Assembly: GCF_001557875.1 (NCBI RefSeq)
Contig: NZ_LNRF01000003.1
Coordinates: 361,921-425,920 of the forward strand
DNA from: Vibrio splendidus
GTDB taxonomy: Bacteria; Pseudomonadota; Gammaproteobacteria; Enterobacterales; Vibrionaceae
Reading direction: 5' to 3'
Length of the DNA stretch: 64,000 nt
Shown here: positions 42,005-52,169 of the stretch, piece after piece
Numbering within the stretch: the stretch's first letter is position 1
Layout: each line of letters opens with the position of its first letter
Notes under the pieces: generated by a model
Told to the model about the DNA's origin: nothing
Database searches by the model: none
What the model saw: the letters and a program-made list of their open reading frames with translations, nothing else
Made by a program: the position numbers and the translations under genes

Positions 42005-42583
42005 ATGACCGAATACCTTTTGTTGTTGGTTGGCACAGTGCTGGTCAATAACTTTGTGCTAGTGAAGTTTTTAGGACTATGTCCATTTATGGGAGTCTCC
42101 AAGAAACTGGAGACTGCGATTGGCATGGGCCTCGCGACGACTTTCGTTCTGACGTTAGCGTCAGTATCTGCATACCTAGTAGAAACCTACATCCTTACCC
42201 CTCTGGGTATTGAATACTTGCGTACCATGAGCTTTATCTTGGTTATCGCGGTGGTTGTGCAATTTACGGAAATGGTCGTTCACAAAACCAGCCCAACGCT
42301 ATATCGCCTATTGGGTATCTTCCTACCCCTTATCACCACCAACTGTGCGGTATTAGGCGTGGCACTCTTGAACATAAATGAAAACCACAACTTCATCCAG
42401 TCGATCGTTTATGGTTTCGGCGCGGCGGTAGGTTTCTCTCTTGTTCTGATCCTATTTGCTGCAATGCGTGAACGTATTGCGGTTGCTGATGTTCCAATGC
42501 CATTTAAAGGCGCATCGATAGCGATGATCACAGCAGGCCTAATGTCTCTGGCATTCATGGGCTTTACTGGGTTGGTGAAATAA
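42005..42583 (+). CDS. rsxA: Electron transport complex subunit RsxA (RnfA)
   Basis: Integral membrane subunit of the RSX/RNF complex, which couples electron transfer between NADH and ferredoxin to ion movement and in E. coli helps reduce the SoxR iron-sulfur cluster. The 192-residue protein has six hydrophobic segments. It contains the family stretches [22 protein letters not shown] and [16 protein letters not shown], in each of which a conserved cysteine sits within a membrane helix. It is first in a tight operon rsxABCDGE, with rsxB starting 2 bp after it. Confidence 0.97.
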   Translation: MTEYLLLLVGTVLVNNFVLVKFLGLCPFMGVSKKLETAIGMGLATTFVLTLASVSAYLVETYILTPLGIEYLRTMSFILVIAVVVQFTEMVVHKTSPTLYRLLGIFLPLITTNCAVLGVALLNINENHNFIQSIVYGFGAAVGFSLVLILFAAMRERIAVADVPMPFKGASIAMITAGLMSLAFMGFTGLVK

Positions 42584-42585
42584 GC

Positions 42586-43179
42586 ATGAGTACCATTTTA
42601 ATTGCGATCATTGCGCTAGCTGTTTTAGCCGCTGTTTTTGGCGCTATTTTGGGCTTCGCCTCTATTCGCTTCAAAGTAGAAGCCGATCCTATCGTTGATC
42701 AAATCGACACCATTTTACCGCAAACCCAATGTGGCCAGTGTGGCTACCCTGGTTGTCGCCCATACGCAGAGGCGATCGCTAACGGAGACAAGATCAACAA
42801 ATGTCCTCCGGGCGGCCAAGCAACCATTGAGAAGTTAGCAGATTTAATGGGCGTAGAAGTTGAAGACTCCGCTCATGACTTAGATAACAAAGTAAAAACC
42901 GTTGCCTTCATTCACGAAGATATGTGTATCGGCTGTACCAAGTGTATTCAAGCCTGCCCTGTTGACGCCATTGTTGGTGGCACCAAGGCGCTGCACACCG
43001 TCATCAAAGATGAATGTACAGGCTGTGACCTATGTGTTGCACCTTGCCCAACCGACTGTATCGAAATGATTCCAGTGGCAACAACGACTGAAAATTGGAA
43101 ATGGCAGATGAACATCATCCCTGTTACTGATATCACTAACCAAGCGACTGATGCGGCTGCGTCAGAGCCTAAAGCATAG
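42586..43179 (+). CDS. rsxB: Electron transport complex iron-sulfur subunit RsxB (RnfB)
   Basis: Iron-sulfur protein of 197 residues that relays electrons in the RSX complex. An N-terminal membrane anchor is followed by a Fe-S domain with the [16 protein letters not shown] motif near residue 50. Two 4Fe-4S ferredoxin motifs follow ([16 protein letters not shown] and [18 protein letters not shown]). It sits between rsxA and rsxC. Its stop codon is 7 bp before the rsxC start. Confidence 0.97.
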   Translation: MSTILIAIIALAVLAAVFGAILGFASIRFKVEADPIVDQIDTILPQTQCGQCGYPGCRPYAEAIANGDKINKCPPGGQATIEKLADLMGVEVEDSAHDLDNKVKTVAFIHEDMCIGCTKCIQACPVDAIVGGTKALHTVIKDECTGCDLCVAPCPTDCIEMIPVATTTENWKWQMNIIPVTDITNQATDAAASEPKA

Positions 43180-43186
43180 GGTTAGT

Positions 43187-45925
43187 ATGATCTCTTTAAT
43201 TGAACAAATTCGCACCGGATCTATTTGGAACTTCCCTGGCGGCGTGCACCCTGCTGAAAACAAGAAACAGTCAAATACTACTGATATCGTTCATGCAAGG
43301 CTTCCAGAAGAAATCGTTCTTCCTGTGAAACAGCACATCGGTAAGCCGGGTAACCTATTAGTTGCTGCTGGCGACGCTGTGTTAAAAGGTCAGCAGCTTA
43401 CTGCCTTAGATACGGGTTTTACATTACCTGTACACGCACCAACATCGGGGATGATTACCGCTATCGAACCGCGAACCACCGCTCACCCTTCAGGCTTGAG
43501 CGAAATGTGCGTGGTTATTAAACCTGATGGCTTAGACACTTGGATTGAAAAAAATCCGGTTGAAGATTTTTCGACAAAGACTTCTGACGAACTGCTTGAC
43601 GTTATTCGCCAAGCTGGTATTTCAGGCATGGGCGGCGCAGGCTTCCCTACGGCTAAGAAGCTTCAATCCGGCCTAGGTCGTACCGACATTTTGATCGTCA
43701 ATGCTGCGGAATGTGAACCTTACATCACCTCTGATGACAAGTTGCTTCAAGAACATGCCGACGAAGTATTAAAAGGCATCGAAGTGGTTGAACACATTCT
43801 TCAACCAAAGCTGACGGTTATCGGCATTGAAGACAACAAACCAGACGCGATAAAAGCACTTGAGATTGCAGCGAAAGACAAAGATATCGTCATTCGTGTT
43901 ATCCCAACTAAATACCCTTCTGGTGGTGAGAAACAGCTGATCAAGATCCTTACTAATAAAGAGGTTCCGGCTGGCGGCATCCCTGCAGACATTGGCGTTT
44001 TGGTTCAGAATGTCGGCTCTCTTTACTCGATTAAGCGAGCGGTAATTGACGGCGAACCTGTGGTTAACCGCGTTGTGACATTAACCGGTAAAACCTTTAA
44101 GCAACCTCGTAACGTTTGGGCGCTATTAGGAACACCTGTACGCGAGTTACTTGAAGAGTTTGGCTACAAAGCCGATAAAAAACTGCCGCGTTTGATTTTG
44201 GGCGGCCCTATGATGGGCTTTACCTTGCCACACGCCAATGTGCCAATTACTAAAACGTCGAACTGTATTTTAGCGCCAACGCGTCGTGAGATCTCACCAA
44301 GCACTTACGAGATGGAATGTATTCGTTGCAGCGCGTGTGCTGAAGCTTGCCCTGCGTCACTACTTCCTCAACAGCTGCAATGGCATGCGAAAGCCAACGA
44401 GTTAGATAAGTGTGAAGAGCTGAATATTAAAGACTGTATTGAATGTGGTGCTTGTGCGTTTGTCTGCCCAAGTGAAATCCCTCTTGTTCAGTACTACCGC
44501 CAAGCAAAAGCTGAAATCAAAACTCGAAAAGATGAAGCCGCTGCTGCAGAGCGCGCCAAGATTCGCTTTGAAGAGAAGAACGCTCGTATGGAGCGCGACA
44601 AAGCCGAGCGTGAAAACCGCTTTAAGAAAGCCGCAGATAACCGCCGTAAAGATATGAAAACATCTGGCGGCGATGATGCTATTGCTGCTGCGATTGCTCG
44701 TGTTAAAGCACAAAAAGCTGCTGCGGATCAGGCTCCGAATGAAGAGCCAGCAGTGAAACCTGCGGTTGCTGCCGCTATTGCGAAAGCAAAAGCGAAACAA
44801 GCTGCGGCTCAGAAAGCGGATGGAGCTGAACCAGACAACTCTGAAATGTCGAAATTGCGTGAAGAGCGTAAACGACAAGCGAGAGAGCGCAAGGCACAAC
44901 AAGCAGCAACTGATACTCCTGCAGAAAGCTCAGGTGATGGCAAGAAAGATGCTGTCGCTGCGGCCATTGCGCGCGCTAAAGCGAAGAAAGCTCAGCAAGC
45001 GGAATCAGCTACTGAGGCTCCGGCTGAAAGTACTGGTGATGCTAAGAAAGATGCAGTTGCTGCAGCCATTGCGCGCGCTAAAGCGAAGAAAGCTCAGCAA
45101 GCGGAATCTGCTTCTGACGCTCCTGCTGAAAACTCTGGTGACGCTAAGAAAGACGCCGTTGCTGCGGCCATTGCTCGTGCTAAAGCCAAGAAAGCTCAAC
45201 AAGCCGAATCAGCTTCTGAAACTCCAACTGAAAGTACTGGCGACGCTAAGAAAGACGCGGTCGCTGCTGCTATAGCCCGCGCTAAGGCCAAGAAAGCACA
45301 GCAAGCAGAATCAGCTTCTGAAACTCCTGCTGAAAACTCTGGTGACGCTAAGAAAGACGCCGTTGCTGCGGCCATTGCTCGTGCTAAAGCCAAGAAAGCT
45401 CAACAAGGCGAATCAGCTTCTGAAACTCCAACTGAAAGTACTGGCGACGCTAAGAAAGATGCCGTAGCTGCGGCCATTGCTCGCGCTAAGGCCAAGAAAG
45501 CACAGCAAGCAGAATCAGCTTCTGAAACTCCGGTTGAAAAATCAGGCGACGCTAAGAAAGATGCCGTCGCTGCGGCCATTGCTCGCGCTAAGGCGAAGAA
45601 AGCACAGCAAACTAAACAGGCTGAGACAGTAGAAGCTCCTGAGCCAGTGCTCGAAGTGGTAGCTGAAACTCAACCAGAAGCTGTCGATCCTAAGAAAGCT
45701 GCAGTTGCTGCCGCTATCGCACGTGCTAAAGCGAAAAAAGCCCAGCAAGTTAACCAGGTCGAAGTTGAAGAAATCGTACCTGAACCTGCAACTGAAATTA
45801 AAGCAGATGCTCAATCAGAACCCGTCGATCCTAAGAAAGCAGCCGTTGCTGCCGCAATTGCTCGTGCTAAAGCAAGAAAAGCGCAGCAAGAGCAAGATAA
45901 AAAGAACAATGAGGAGAAAGAGTAG
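43187..45925 (+). CDS. rsxC: Electron transport complex subunit RsxC (RnfC) with expanded C-terminal repeats
   Basis: NADH/FMN-binding soluble subunit of the RSX complex. The start is the ATG at 43187 ([20 protein letters not shown]). The longer in-frame reading would overlap rsxB. Residues 1-440 hold the conserved core, with [16 protein letters not shown], the NADH/FMN region, and two 4Fe-4S motifs ([12 protein letters not shown] and [12 protein letters not shown]). A charged coiled-coil tail then carries about eleven copies of an [16 protein letters not shown] helix. At 912 residues it is much longer than E. coli RsxC (740). The tail is Ala/Lys/Glu-rich and probably extended, and its role is unclear. 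Confidence 0.96.
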   Translation: MISLIEQIRTGSIWNFPGGVHPAENKKQSNTTDIVHARLPEEIVLPVKQHIGKPGNLLVAAGDAVLKGQQLTALDTGFTLPVHAPTSGMITAIEPRTTAHPSGLSEMCVVIKPDGLDTWIEKNPVEDFSTKTSDELLDVIRQAGISGMGGAGFPTAKKLQSGLGRTDILIVNAAECEPYITSDDKLLQEHADEVLKGIEVVEHILQPKLTVIGIEDNKPDAIKALEIAAKDKDIVIRVIPTKYPSGGEKQLIKILTNKEVPAGGIPADIGVLVQNVGSLYSIKRAVIDGEPVVNRVVTLTGKTFKQPRNVWALLGTPVRELLEEFGYKADKKLPRLILGGPMMGFTLPHANVPITKTSNCILAPTRREISPSTYEMECIRCSACAEACPASLLPQQLQWHAKANELDKCEELNIKDCIECGACAFVCPSEIPLVQYYRQAKAEIKTRKDEAAAAERAKIRFEEKNARMERDKAERENRFKKAADNRRKDMKTSGGDDAIAAAIARVKAQKAAADQAPNEEPAVKPAVAAAIAKAKAKQAAAQKADGAEPDNSEMSKLREERKRQARERKAQQAATDTPAESSGDGKKDAVAAAIARAKAKKAQQAESATEAPAESTGDAKKDAVAAAIARAKAKKAQQAESASDAPAENSGDAKKDAVAAAIARAKAKKAQQAESASETPTESTGDAKKDAVAAAIARAKAKKAQQAESASETPAENSGDAKKDAVAAAIARAKAKKAQQGESASETPTESTGDAKKDAVAAAIARAKAKKAQQAESASETPVEKSGDAKKDAVAAAIARAKAKKAQQTKQAETVEAPEPVLEVVAETQPEAVDPKKAAVAAAIARAKAKKAQQVNQVEVEEIVPEPATEIKADAQSEPVDPKKAAVAAAIARAKARKAQQEQDKKNNEEKE
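44926..45616 (+). repeat. Tandem repeats of about 102 bp (34 residues) inside rsxC
   Basis: Seven consecutive units encode [20 protein letters not shown], then [10 protein letters not shown] and a variable AENS or TEST link. The AENS and TEST units alternate. The 204-bp block at about 45121-45324 is nearly repeated at 45325-45528, which indicates a recent duplication of a two-unit block. Two more diverged copies of the helix follow up to about 45880. Confidence 0.9.
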
Positions 45926-46971
45926 TGGCCTTCTTTATCGCCAGCTCACCGCACGCACACAGTCGTAGAAGCACCCCAGATCTCATGAAATGGGTCGCTA
46001 TTTGTGCATTGCCAGGTCTACTAGCTCAAACCTACTTCTTCGGATGGGGTACGCTCATCCAGTTAGTATTTGCTATCGCACTTGCGGTTACCTTTGAAGC
46101 GGCAGTCATGCTGTTAAGAAAACGCCCGCCAGTGATGGCATTACGTGATTACAGCGCTGTTGTTACTGCTTGGCTGCTGAGTGTCGCGATTCCTCCGCAC
46201 TCACCATGGTGGATTCTAGTGATAGGCATGTTCTTCGCGATTATTATTGCGAAGCACCTATACGGCGGCCTTGGGCAAAACCCATTTAACCCAGCGATGG
46301 TCGCTTACGTTGTTTTGCTGATCTCATTCCCAGTTCAGATGACCAGTTGGAATGCACCAGCTAGCTTAACGGCTGAAGCAACAAGCTTTGTTGACTCATT
46401 CTTGATGATCTTTACAGGTTTCAATAATGAAGGATTATCTCTACAGCAAGCTCGTTTAGGTATTGATGGCACCACAATGGCGACGCCACTCGATGCCTTC
46501 AAAACCGCACTAACGGCAGGCAACACGGCTTCTGAAGCTCTGTCTCAACCTCAATTTAGCTGGTTAGCTGGCGTGGGTTGGGAATGGGTAAACCTTGCTT
46601 ATCTTATTGGTGGCTTGGTGCTTATCAAGCAACGCGTGATTCAATGGCATATCCCAGTAGCGTTTCTGGGCAGCTTGACCCTATTTAGCCTAGTGTTCTT
46701 GATGTTTACTCCCGGTGAGACCGCATCACCGACCATTCATCTATTGTCTGGTGCGACTATGCTCGGCGCATTTTTCATTGCGACCGATCCAGTTTCAGCA
46801 TCAACAACAGTGAAAGGTCGCTTAGTGTTTGGTGCTCTGATCGGTGGTTTAGTATTTATCATCCGCAGTTGGGGTGGCTTCCCTGATGGCGTGGCGTTTG
46901 CTGTATTATTAGCCAATATGTGTGTTCCACTGATTGACTACTACACCAAACCTCGTACATACGGCCACTAA
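45925..46971 (+). CDS. rsxD: Electron transport complex membrane subunit RsxD (RnfD)
   Basis: Membrane subunit of 348 residues with about nine hydrophobic segments and a covalently bound FMN. The FMN site is the threonine of [17 protein letters not shown] near residue 280. The GTG start overlaps the rsxC stop (TAGTG) and is preceded by the strong GAGGAGAAAG ribosome binding site. An ATG start is not available at this position. Confidence 0.95.
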   Translation: MAFFIASSPHAHSRRSTPDLMKWVAICALPGLLAQTYFFGWGTLIQLVFAIALAVTFEAAVMLLRKRPPVMALRDYSAVVTAWLLSVAIPPHSPWWILVIGMFFAIIIAKHLYGGLGQNPFNPAMVAYVVLLISFPVQMTSWNAPASLTAEATSFVDSFLMIFTGFNNEGLSLQQARLGIDGTTMATPLDAFKTALTAGNTASEALSQPQFSWLAGVGWEWVNLAYLIGGLVLIKQRVIQWHIPVAFLGSLTLFSLVFLMFTPGETASPTIHLLSGATMLGAFFIATDPVSASTTVKGRLVFGALIGGLVFIIRSWGGFPDGVAFAVLLANMCVPLIDYYTKPRTYGH

Positions 46972-46984
46972 GGGAGCGGATACC

Positions 46985-47614
46985 ATGCTAAATGCAATTA
47001 AGAAAAACGGCCTTGTACTCGCGATTTTTGCGTGTGCTTCGACAGGTTTGGTCGCGGTAACTCACTACCTGACCAAAGATCAGATCAAACAACAAGAACA
47101 AGCTCAGTTACTGTCTGTTCTTAACCAAGTGATCCCACACGATCTTCACGACAACGAACTGTTTTCGTCTTGTACTTTGGTTCAAGCAGAAGAGCTTGGA
47201 ACTGAACAAGCGATGCCAGCTTACATCGCTAAACTTAATGGTGAACCAAGCGCGATTGCGATCGAAGCGATTGCACCAGATGGCTACAATGGCGCGATTA
47301 AAGTGATTGTTGGAATGAATATCGACGGTACTATTTTAGGTACTCGCGTGCTTTCTCACCAAGAAACTCCAGGTTTGGGTGATAAGATTGATCTACGTGT
47401 GAGTGATTGGATTCTTTCGTTTACAGGTAAACAAGTAACGGATTCTAATCTTGACCGTTGGAAGGTTCGTAAAGACGGTGGTGACTTCGACCAGTTTACT
47501 GGCGCGACCATTACTCCTAGAGCGGTCGTGAAATCTGTCAAACAAGCGGTTCAGTACGTTAACCAAAACAACCAAGCATTGCTTGCTCAACCTCTAAATT
47601 GTGGTGGTGAATAA
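46985..47614 (+). CDS. rsxG: Electron transport complex subunit RsxG (RnfG)
   Basis: Subunit with one N-terminal membrane helix ([22 protein letters not shown]) and a periplasmic FMN-binding domain. The FMN is attached to the threonine in [14 protein letters not shown]. The predicted protein has 209 residues and starts at the ATG at 46985, which has GGGAG upstream. A longer in-frame reading begins inside rsxD and lacks family support. It overlaps rsxE by one base (TAATG). Confidence 0.96.
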   Translation: MLNAIKKNGLVLAIFACASTGLVAVTHYLTKDQIKQQEQAQLLSVLNQVIPHDLHDNELFSSCTLVQAEELGTEQAMPAYIAKLNGEPSAIAIEAIAPDGYNGAIKVIVGMNIDGTILGTRVLSHQETPGLGDKIDLRVSDWILSFTGKQVTDSNLDRWKVRKDGGDFDQFTGATITPRAVVKSVKQAVQYVNQNNQALLAQPLNCGGE

Positions 47615-48306
47615 TGAGTGACCATAAAACACTGATCAAAAATGGCATGTGGGCCAATAACCCCGCCCTAGTGCAACTTCTTGGGTTATGTCCACTGCTG
47701 GCTGTATCGTCAACAGTCACTAACGCGCTTGGGCTCGGCATTGCTACCTTACTTGTACTGGTCGGCTCAAACGTTTCTGTTTCTTTGGTTCGTAACCATG
47801 TGCCAAAAGAAGTGCGTATCCCAGTATTCGTAATGATCATTGCATCGCTAGTAACGTGTGTTCAACTACTGATGAACGCATACGCCTATGGGCTTTACCT
47901 ATCTTTGGGTATATTTATCCCGCTGATCGTAACCAACTGCATAATCATCGGTCGTGCAGAGGCCTTCGCTTCAAAAAATGAAGTGCTACCAGCGGCTCAA
48001 GATGGTTTTTGGATGGGTCTAGGCATGACATCAGTATTGGTTGTGTTAGGTGCGATGCGTGAGATTATTGGTAACGGAACCCTATTTGATGGCGCAGACC
48101 TGCTCCTAGGTGATTGGGCTTCGGTGCTGCGAATCCAGATATTCCAATTTGATAACAGCTTCTTGTTAGCCCTGCTTCCACCGGGTGCCTTTATTGGTGT
48201 TGGTTTCTTAATTGCTTTGAAAAACATCATTGATAACCAAGCAAAATCTAGACAGCCTAAACAAGAAAAACCAGTCATTGAACGCGCTCGCGTTACCAAT
48301 GCTTAA
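47614..48306 (+). CDS. rsxE: Electron transport complex subunit RsxE (RnfE)
   Basis: Integral membrane subunit of 230 residues, related to RsxA. It carries the paired motifs [19 protein letters not shown] and [18 protein letters not shown], with conserved cysteines within membrane segments. It is last in rsxABCDGE. A hairpin (CTGCTGAG/CTCAGCAG at 48328-48354) follows, and nth starts 178 bp later, the same gene order as in E. coli. Confidence 0.97.
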   Translation: MSDHKTLIKNGMWANNPALVQLLGLCPLLAVSSTVTNALGLGIATLLVLVGSNVSVSLVRNHVPKEVRIPVFVMIIASLVTCVQLLMNAYAYGLYLSLGIFIPLIVTNCIIIGRAEAFASKNEVLPAAQDGFWMGLGMTSVLVVLGAMREIIGNGTLFDGADLLLGDWASVLRIQIFQFDNSFLLALLPPGAFIGVGFLIALKNIIDNQAKSRQPKQEKPVIERARVTNA

Positions 48307-48327
48307 TAAGTTACAGTAGCTTAATAC

Positions 48328-48362
48328 CTGCTGAGTAGCTCAACCGCTCAGCAGCTAATTTG
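48328..48362 (+). terminator. Possible terminator after rsxE
   Basis: CTGCTGAG pairs with CTCAGCAG around an 11-base loop. The following CTAATTTG is only weakly T-rich, so read-through into nth is possible. Confidence 0.4.
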
Positions 48363-48484
48363 ATTGACCAAGTACAAATAATAATGACGCTCATAAGAGC
48401 GCGTAACCGATGATAAAGCATGAGCCTTTTGGGATACTTTGAATACCGAAGCTCAAGCCCTAACTATTTGAAAGTAATGTCGCT

Positions 48485-49120
48485 ATGAACAATGTAAAAC
48501 GAGTAGAAATACTTGAGCGTTTAAGAGAAAACAATCCAAAGCCAGAGACTGAGCTTAACTGGAACAGCCCATTCGAACTGCTTATTGCGGTTCTATTGTC
48601 TGCACAAGCAACCGATGTCAGCGTGAACAAGGCGACGGATAAGCTGTACCCTGTAGCCAATACTCCGCAAGCAATTTACGACCTAGGTGTTGATGGCCTG
48701 AAAGAGTACATCAAGACTATCGGTCTGTTTAATTCGAAAGCAGAGAACACCATTAAGACGTGTCGCATGCTGCTTGATCTTCATAATGGTGAAGTGCCAG
48801 AAGATCGCGCTGCACTGGAGGCTCTTCCTGGCGTTGGCCGCAAGACTGCCAACGTAGTATTGAACACCGCTTTCGGTTGGCCAACCATTGCCGTTGATAC
48901 ACACATCTATCGTGTATCGAACCGCACTAAGCTAGCCATGGGCAAAACGGTCGACGATGTTGAAGCTAAACTGCTCAAAGTCATTCCAAAAGAATTCAAA
49001 CTGGATGTCCACCACTGGCTCATTCTTCATGGACGTTACACCTGCGTCGCACGTAAACCACGCTGTGGCAGCTGTATTATTGAAGACCTATGTGAGTTCA
49101 AAGAGAAGACGGACGTCTAG
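48485..49120 (+). CDS. nth: Endonuclease III (Nth)
   Basis: DNA glycosylase/AP lyase that removes oxidised pyrimidines in base excision repair. The 211-residue length equals E. coli Nth. It has the helix-hairpin-helix LEALPGVGRKTANVVLNTAF with the catalytic lysine (GRKTA), the catalytic aspartate in IAVDTHIYRV, and the 4Fe-4S loop CVARKPRCGSCIIEDLCEF. The N-terminus aligns with E. coli, which supports this ATG despite a weak ribosome binding site. It commonly follows the rsx operon. Confidence 0.97.
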   Translation: MNNVKRVEILERLRENNPKPETELNWNSPFELLIAVLLSAQATDVSVNKATDKLYPVANTPQAIYDLGVDGLKEYIKTIGLFNSKAENTIKTCRMLLDLHNGEVPEDRAALEALPGVGRKTANVVLNTAFGWPTIAVDTHIYRVSNRTKLAMGKTVDDVEAKLLKVIPKEFKLDVHHWLILHGRYTCVARKPRCGSCIIEDLCEFKEKTDV

Positions 49121-49233
49121 GTTCATAACAGAGAGCTCGCAAGCCTACTGGCTAAGCAGCACTGTCGCACTTTTCTAGCGGCATTAAGCAAGAATTACAA
49201 AAACGTATACATAGTTAAAGCTAGGAGCAAATC

Positions 49234-49650
49234 ATGTCAAACGGTCGTATTTTACACACCATGCTACGCGTTGGTGATCTAGATAAGTCTATCGAGTTCT
49301 ACACAAAAGTAATGGGCATGCAGCTATTACGTAAGAACGAAAACAAAGAGTACGAATACACACTGGCTTTCGTTGGCTTTGGCGACGAATCTCAAGGCGC
49401 AGTGATTGAACTGACTTACAACTGGGGCACCACGGAATATGACCTTGGCTCTGCGTTTGGCCACGTTGCTATCGGTGTTGATGACATCTACACAACATGT
49501 GACGCGATCAAAGCAGCAGGCGGTAACGTGACTCGTGAAGCAGGCCCAGTAAAAGGCGGCTCTACGCACATCGCATTCGTTAAAGATCCTGACGGCTACA
49601 TGATTGAGCTGATTCAGAACAAACAAGCAAGCGCCGGTCTAGAAGGTTAA
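49234..49650 (+). CDS. gloA: Lactoylglutathione lyase (glyoxalase I) GloA
   Basis: Metal-dependent enzyme that isomerises the methylglyoxal-glutathione hemithioacetal to S-lactoylglutathione. The 138-residue glyoxalase-fold protein opens [24 protein letters not shown]. The metal ligands are expected at His5, Glu56 (VIELTYN), His75 (GHVAIGVDD) and Glu123 (GYMIELIQ). The ATG follows AGGAG. A strong terminator follows. Confidence 0.96.
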   Translation: MSNGRILHTMLRVGDLDKSIEFYTKVMGMQLLRKNENKEYEYTLAFVGFGDESQGAVIELTYNWGTTEYDLGSAFGHVAIGVDDIYTTCDAIKAAGGNVTREAGPVKGGSTHIAFVKDPDGYMIELIQNKQASAGLEG

Positions 49651-49698
49651 CCCCTTAACCTCTTTGCGAAATTCGGCTTGAATGCCTGATGAAATGAA

Positions 49699-49733
49699 AA
49701 AAAGAAGCGAGCACTGTGCTCGCTTCTTTTTTA
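49699..49733. terminator. Terminator of gloA
   Basis: AAAGAAGCGAGCAC pairs with GTGCTCGCTTCTTT and is followed by further Ts. Confidence 0.88.
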
Positions 49734-49794
49734 TCACTCTCCCCCATAATCGATATTCTTTACCAATTATTATTAACAATCTCACTGATGAAAC

Positions 49795-49823
49795 TTTACA
49801 TGATAATGATTATCATTTAAATT
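49795..49823 (+). promoter_or_regulatory. Promoter of the DUF2753 gene with embedded Fur box
   Basis: The -35 TTTACA (49795-49800) and -10 TAAATT (49818-49823) are 17 bases apart. The Fur box GATAATGATTATCATTTAA (49802-49820) matches the 19-bp consensus at 15 positions and fills the spacer, a position where Fur-iron would block RNA polymerase. Confidence 0.75.
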
Positions 49824-49852
49824 AACCACCTATTGATTAGTGAGGTAATACA

Positions 49853-50287
49853 ATGATTAGCGAATGGGAAAAACACACGTTACTTGCCGATACTGCATTG
49901 CAGCTCGACGATCCTGTACGAAGTATTCTTCATTATCAGCAGGCTTTGAACTTAAGTGAAGAAATTACGGAACGCACCGATATTCAAGCCGATGAACGCT
50001 TATTGATCTCGGTAATTTCTTGCCACAACCTTGCTCAATTCTGGCGTTGGGCTGGCGATACTGAATACGAGCTTAAATACCTTCAACTGGCTTCCGAAAA
50101 GGTACTCACACTGATCCCTCAGTGCCCTAACACGCAATGTTCTAGCTTTATCGATTCTATTGGTTGCTGTAAGAAAGCGCTGATCGATTTCATGAAACGC
50201 CACCCAAACCCTAAAATTGCCTCTATGGTGGAAAAGATCGATACCGCGACCAACTGTGAGATGATTACTCGTTTCCGCCTGAACTAA
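49853..50287 (+). CDS. DUF2753 family protein, predicted Fur-regulated
   Basis: The 144-residue protein is probably cytoplasmic. It resembles a short TPR-like helical bundle (LLADTALQLDDPVRSILHYQQALNLS, then LISVISCHNLAQFWRWAGD and EYELKYLQLASEKVL). It has a notable cysteine cluster (CPNTQCSSFIDSIGCCKKAL, residues 95-114). I associate it with DUF2753 of vibrios, whose function is unknown. The GAGG ribosome binding site is 7 bases before the ATG. The Fur box in the promoter predicts derepression in low iron. Neighbours are gloA and motY, with terminators on both sides, so it stands alone. Confidence 0.85.
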   Translation: MISEWEKHTLLADTALQLDDPVRSILHYQQALNLSEEITERTDIQADERLLISVISCHNLAQFWRWAGDTEYELKYLQLASEKVLTLIPQCPNTQCSSFIDSIGCCKKALIDFMKRHPNPKIASMVEKIDTATNCEMITRFRLN

Positions 50288-50334
50288 GCAAGTTTCTTTC
50301 GCAGACGCAACGTATAGTTTGTTGATTCAGATAT

Positions 50335-50362
50335 AAAAAGCCCGTCATGACGACGGGCTTTC
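50335..50362. terminator. Bidirectional terminator between the DUF2753 gene and motY
   Basis: AAAGCCCGTC and GACGGGCTTT flank a short loop between convergent genes. Confidence 0.75.
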
Positions 50363-50389
50363 TAATTTGAGCTTTAAATTTTATTGGAG

Positions 50390-51271
50390 CTAAACCTGCG
50401 TTCTACCTAAAGAGATCACAACGCGTCGGTTCTTGTCTTTACCAATTGGCGAGTTATTGTCTGCAATAGGGCGACGTTTACCATAGCCTTGTACTTGAAT
50501 ACGATCTTCTGGCAGGCCTAGAGATTTGAAGTACTCTCTTAACGATTCCGCTCTACGCTCTGAAAGGTTTTGGCTAATGCCTTTGCTGTCGACAGAGTCG
50601 GTGTACGTTGCCACCAGCACAAGGTCGATGTCTTGATTATAGCGAACGTAATCGGCGATCTGGCTCAGCCTTTTGCGCGACGACTTGTTCAATTGATCGC
50701 TGTTGCGGTCGTAATGCAAAATAGTGAAAGAGATATCTTCAAAGCTGTAAGGCAGCAGGTTAGCAACACAATCACTGAACACATTGTATTTTTCTTGGAA
50801 CAACACCGATGACAACGACACTTCGATACGTTGATCTCGGCTCTGCCACTCTTGGTAGCTGAATGTCGGATAACGCCCTTTCTCCAACTCACTCAAGATG
50901 CCCCAAGCTGTTTGACCGCCGACATAGCCGTCAAATTGCTGGAAGAACTTAATGGTTGTCATGCGATCAGCACTTTCACCCGGACGCCAAGGTGGCGGCA
51001 TAGAAATCAAGCTTACATTGCGTGTCGCACCCATTGGGCGGCGCATTTTAAGCTCAAAGTCCAAAATGATTTTTTTACTCGCGCGAGATGAGAACTCAGC
51101 ATCACCAAAGTTTGGAATTGGGTGAACCAAGCGACATTCTAGTGGCGTGTTGGCCACCATCTCCCACTTCGACTGTTGAGGAGATGCTCCGTAACGCTTT
51201 TCTTGTGCCATGACCGATGACGACACAAGTAGCGAAAATAGCATTGAACCTGTTATGAGTTGTTTCTTCAT
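50390..51271 (-). CDS. motY: Sodium-driven flagellar motor protein MotY
   Basis: Component of the T ring of the sodium-driven polar flagellar motor, where it anchors the stator with MotX. The 293-residue protein has a signal peptide ([20 protein letters not shown], cleaved after VMA). The MotY-specific N-terminal domain (residues 25-160) contains [21 protein letters not shown]. An OmpA-like peptidoglycan-binding domain (residues 165-290) contains [25 protein letters not shown]. No other flagellar gene is nearby, as is usual for motY. It is convergent with the DUF2753 gene and divergent from rnt. Confidence 0.93.
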   Translation of the reverse strand: MKKQLITGSMLFSLLVSSSVMAQEKRYGASPQQSKWEMVANTPLECRLVHPIPNFGDAEFSSRASKKIILDFELKMRRPMGATRNVSLISMPPPWRPGESADRMTTIKFFQQFDGYVGGQTAWGILSELEKGRYPTFSYQEWQSRDQRIEVSLSSVLFQEKYNVFSDCVANLLPYSFEDISFTILHYDRNSDQLNKSSRKRLSQIADYVRYNQDIDLVLVATYTDSVDSKGISQNLSERRAESLREYFKSLGLPEDRIQVQGYGKRRPIADNNSPIGKDKNRRVVISLGRTQV

Positions 51272-51459
51272 AAAGTGGAGTATCTCTTAAGCAATTCGTT
51301 TAACAATGCAGCCAATTGCCGCATTTTTCTCTCACGTTTAAATATGCAATTATCAAGCCGCAATGGGTTAGGTAATTTGTGATTTATTGCCCTTCCCTAG
51401 TTTTTATCACTGCTATTATCTGCAATAATGCAGCCTTAATCACACTTATTTGGGCTAAC

Positions 51460-52104
51460 ATGACTGTAGAAAACGAAGCTCTGACCCTAAAAAAACGCTT
51501 TCGCGGCTATTTTCCAGTGGTCATCGACGTGGAAACCGCAGGGTTTAACGCTGAAACCGATGCATTATTAGAAATCTGTGCCATTACATTAAAAATGGAT
51601 GAGAACGGAGATCTGCACCCTGCATCAACGCTTCATTTTCACATTGAGCCTTTTGAAGGCGCAAATATAGAGCAGGCAGCATTAGACTTTAACGGAATTA
51701 AAGACCCATTTAGCCCATTACGTGGTGCTGTGTCGGAACAAGAAGCCCTTAAAGAAATCTACAAGCTAGTGAGAAAAGAACAAAAAGCTTCAGATTGCAG
51801 TCGCGCAATCATGGTTGCTCACAACGCTACATTCGATTTGAACTTCGTTAATGCGGCAAGTGAGCGCTGTAAGCTTAAACGCGTCCCTTTCCATCCATTT
51901 GCTACTTTTGACACTGCAGCTCTTAGTGGTCTTGCCTACGGTCAAACCGTTTTGGCTAAAGCTTGCCGCACTGCAGGGATGGAATTTGACAACAAAGAAG
52001 CACACTCTGCTTTGTATGATACGCAAAAAACCACAGAGTTATTTTGCGGCATTGTAAACAAATGGAAAGCCCTTGGTGGTTGGCCTCTTGTTGACGAAGA
52101 ATAA
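51460..52104 (+). CDS. rnt: Ribonuclease T (Rnt)
   Basis: DEDD-type 3'-5' exoribonuclease that matures tRNA and other stable RNA ends. The 214-residue protein has the catalytic motifs VVIDVETAG (Exo I), [10 protein letters not shown] (Exo II) and [10 protein letters not shown] (Exo III). The start is the ATG at 51460 ([20 protein letters not shown]), which matches the family length. The longer in-frame reading to 51379 adds an unrelated hydrophobic stretch. motY is divergent. Confidence 0.95.
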   Translation: MTVENEALTLKKRFRGYFPVVIDVETAGFNAETDALLEICAITLKMDENGDLHPASTLHFHIEPFEGANIEQAALDFNGIKDPFSPLRGAVSEQEALKEIYKLVRKEQKASDCSRAIMVAHNATFDLNFVNAASERCKLKRVPFHPFATFDTAALSGLAYGQTVLAKACRTAGMEFDNKEAHSALYDTQKTTELFCGIVNKWKALGGWPLVDEE

Positions 52105-52169
52105 AAAATAGAGTCGGTAAACGTTCACTCGTATTGCCTTCATAAAAAACACAACATCCCGAGAATAAT

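Noticed and set aside
44402..44902. 166-residue antisense ORF in rsxC
   Set aside because: It is a by-product of the Ala/Lys-rich coding sequence. The composition (Phe/Arg/Ser runs) is typical of an antisense shadow.
44766..45275. 169-residue out-of-frame ORF in the rsxC repeats
   Set aside because: It is a repetitive Leu/Arg/Lys reading of the same repeat units in another frame, and the rsxC frame is the conserved one.
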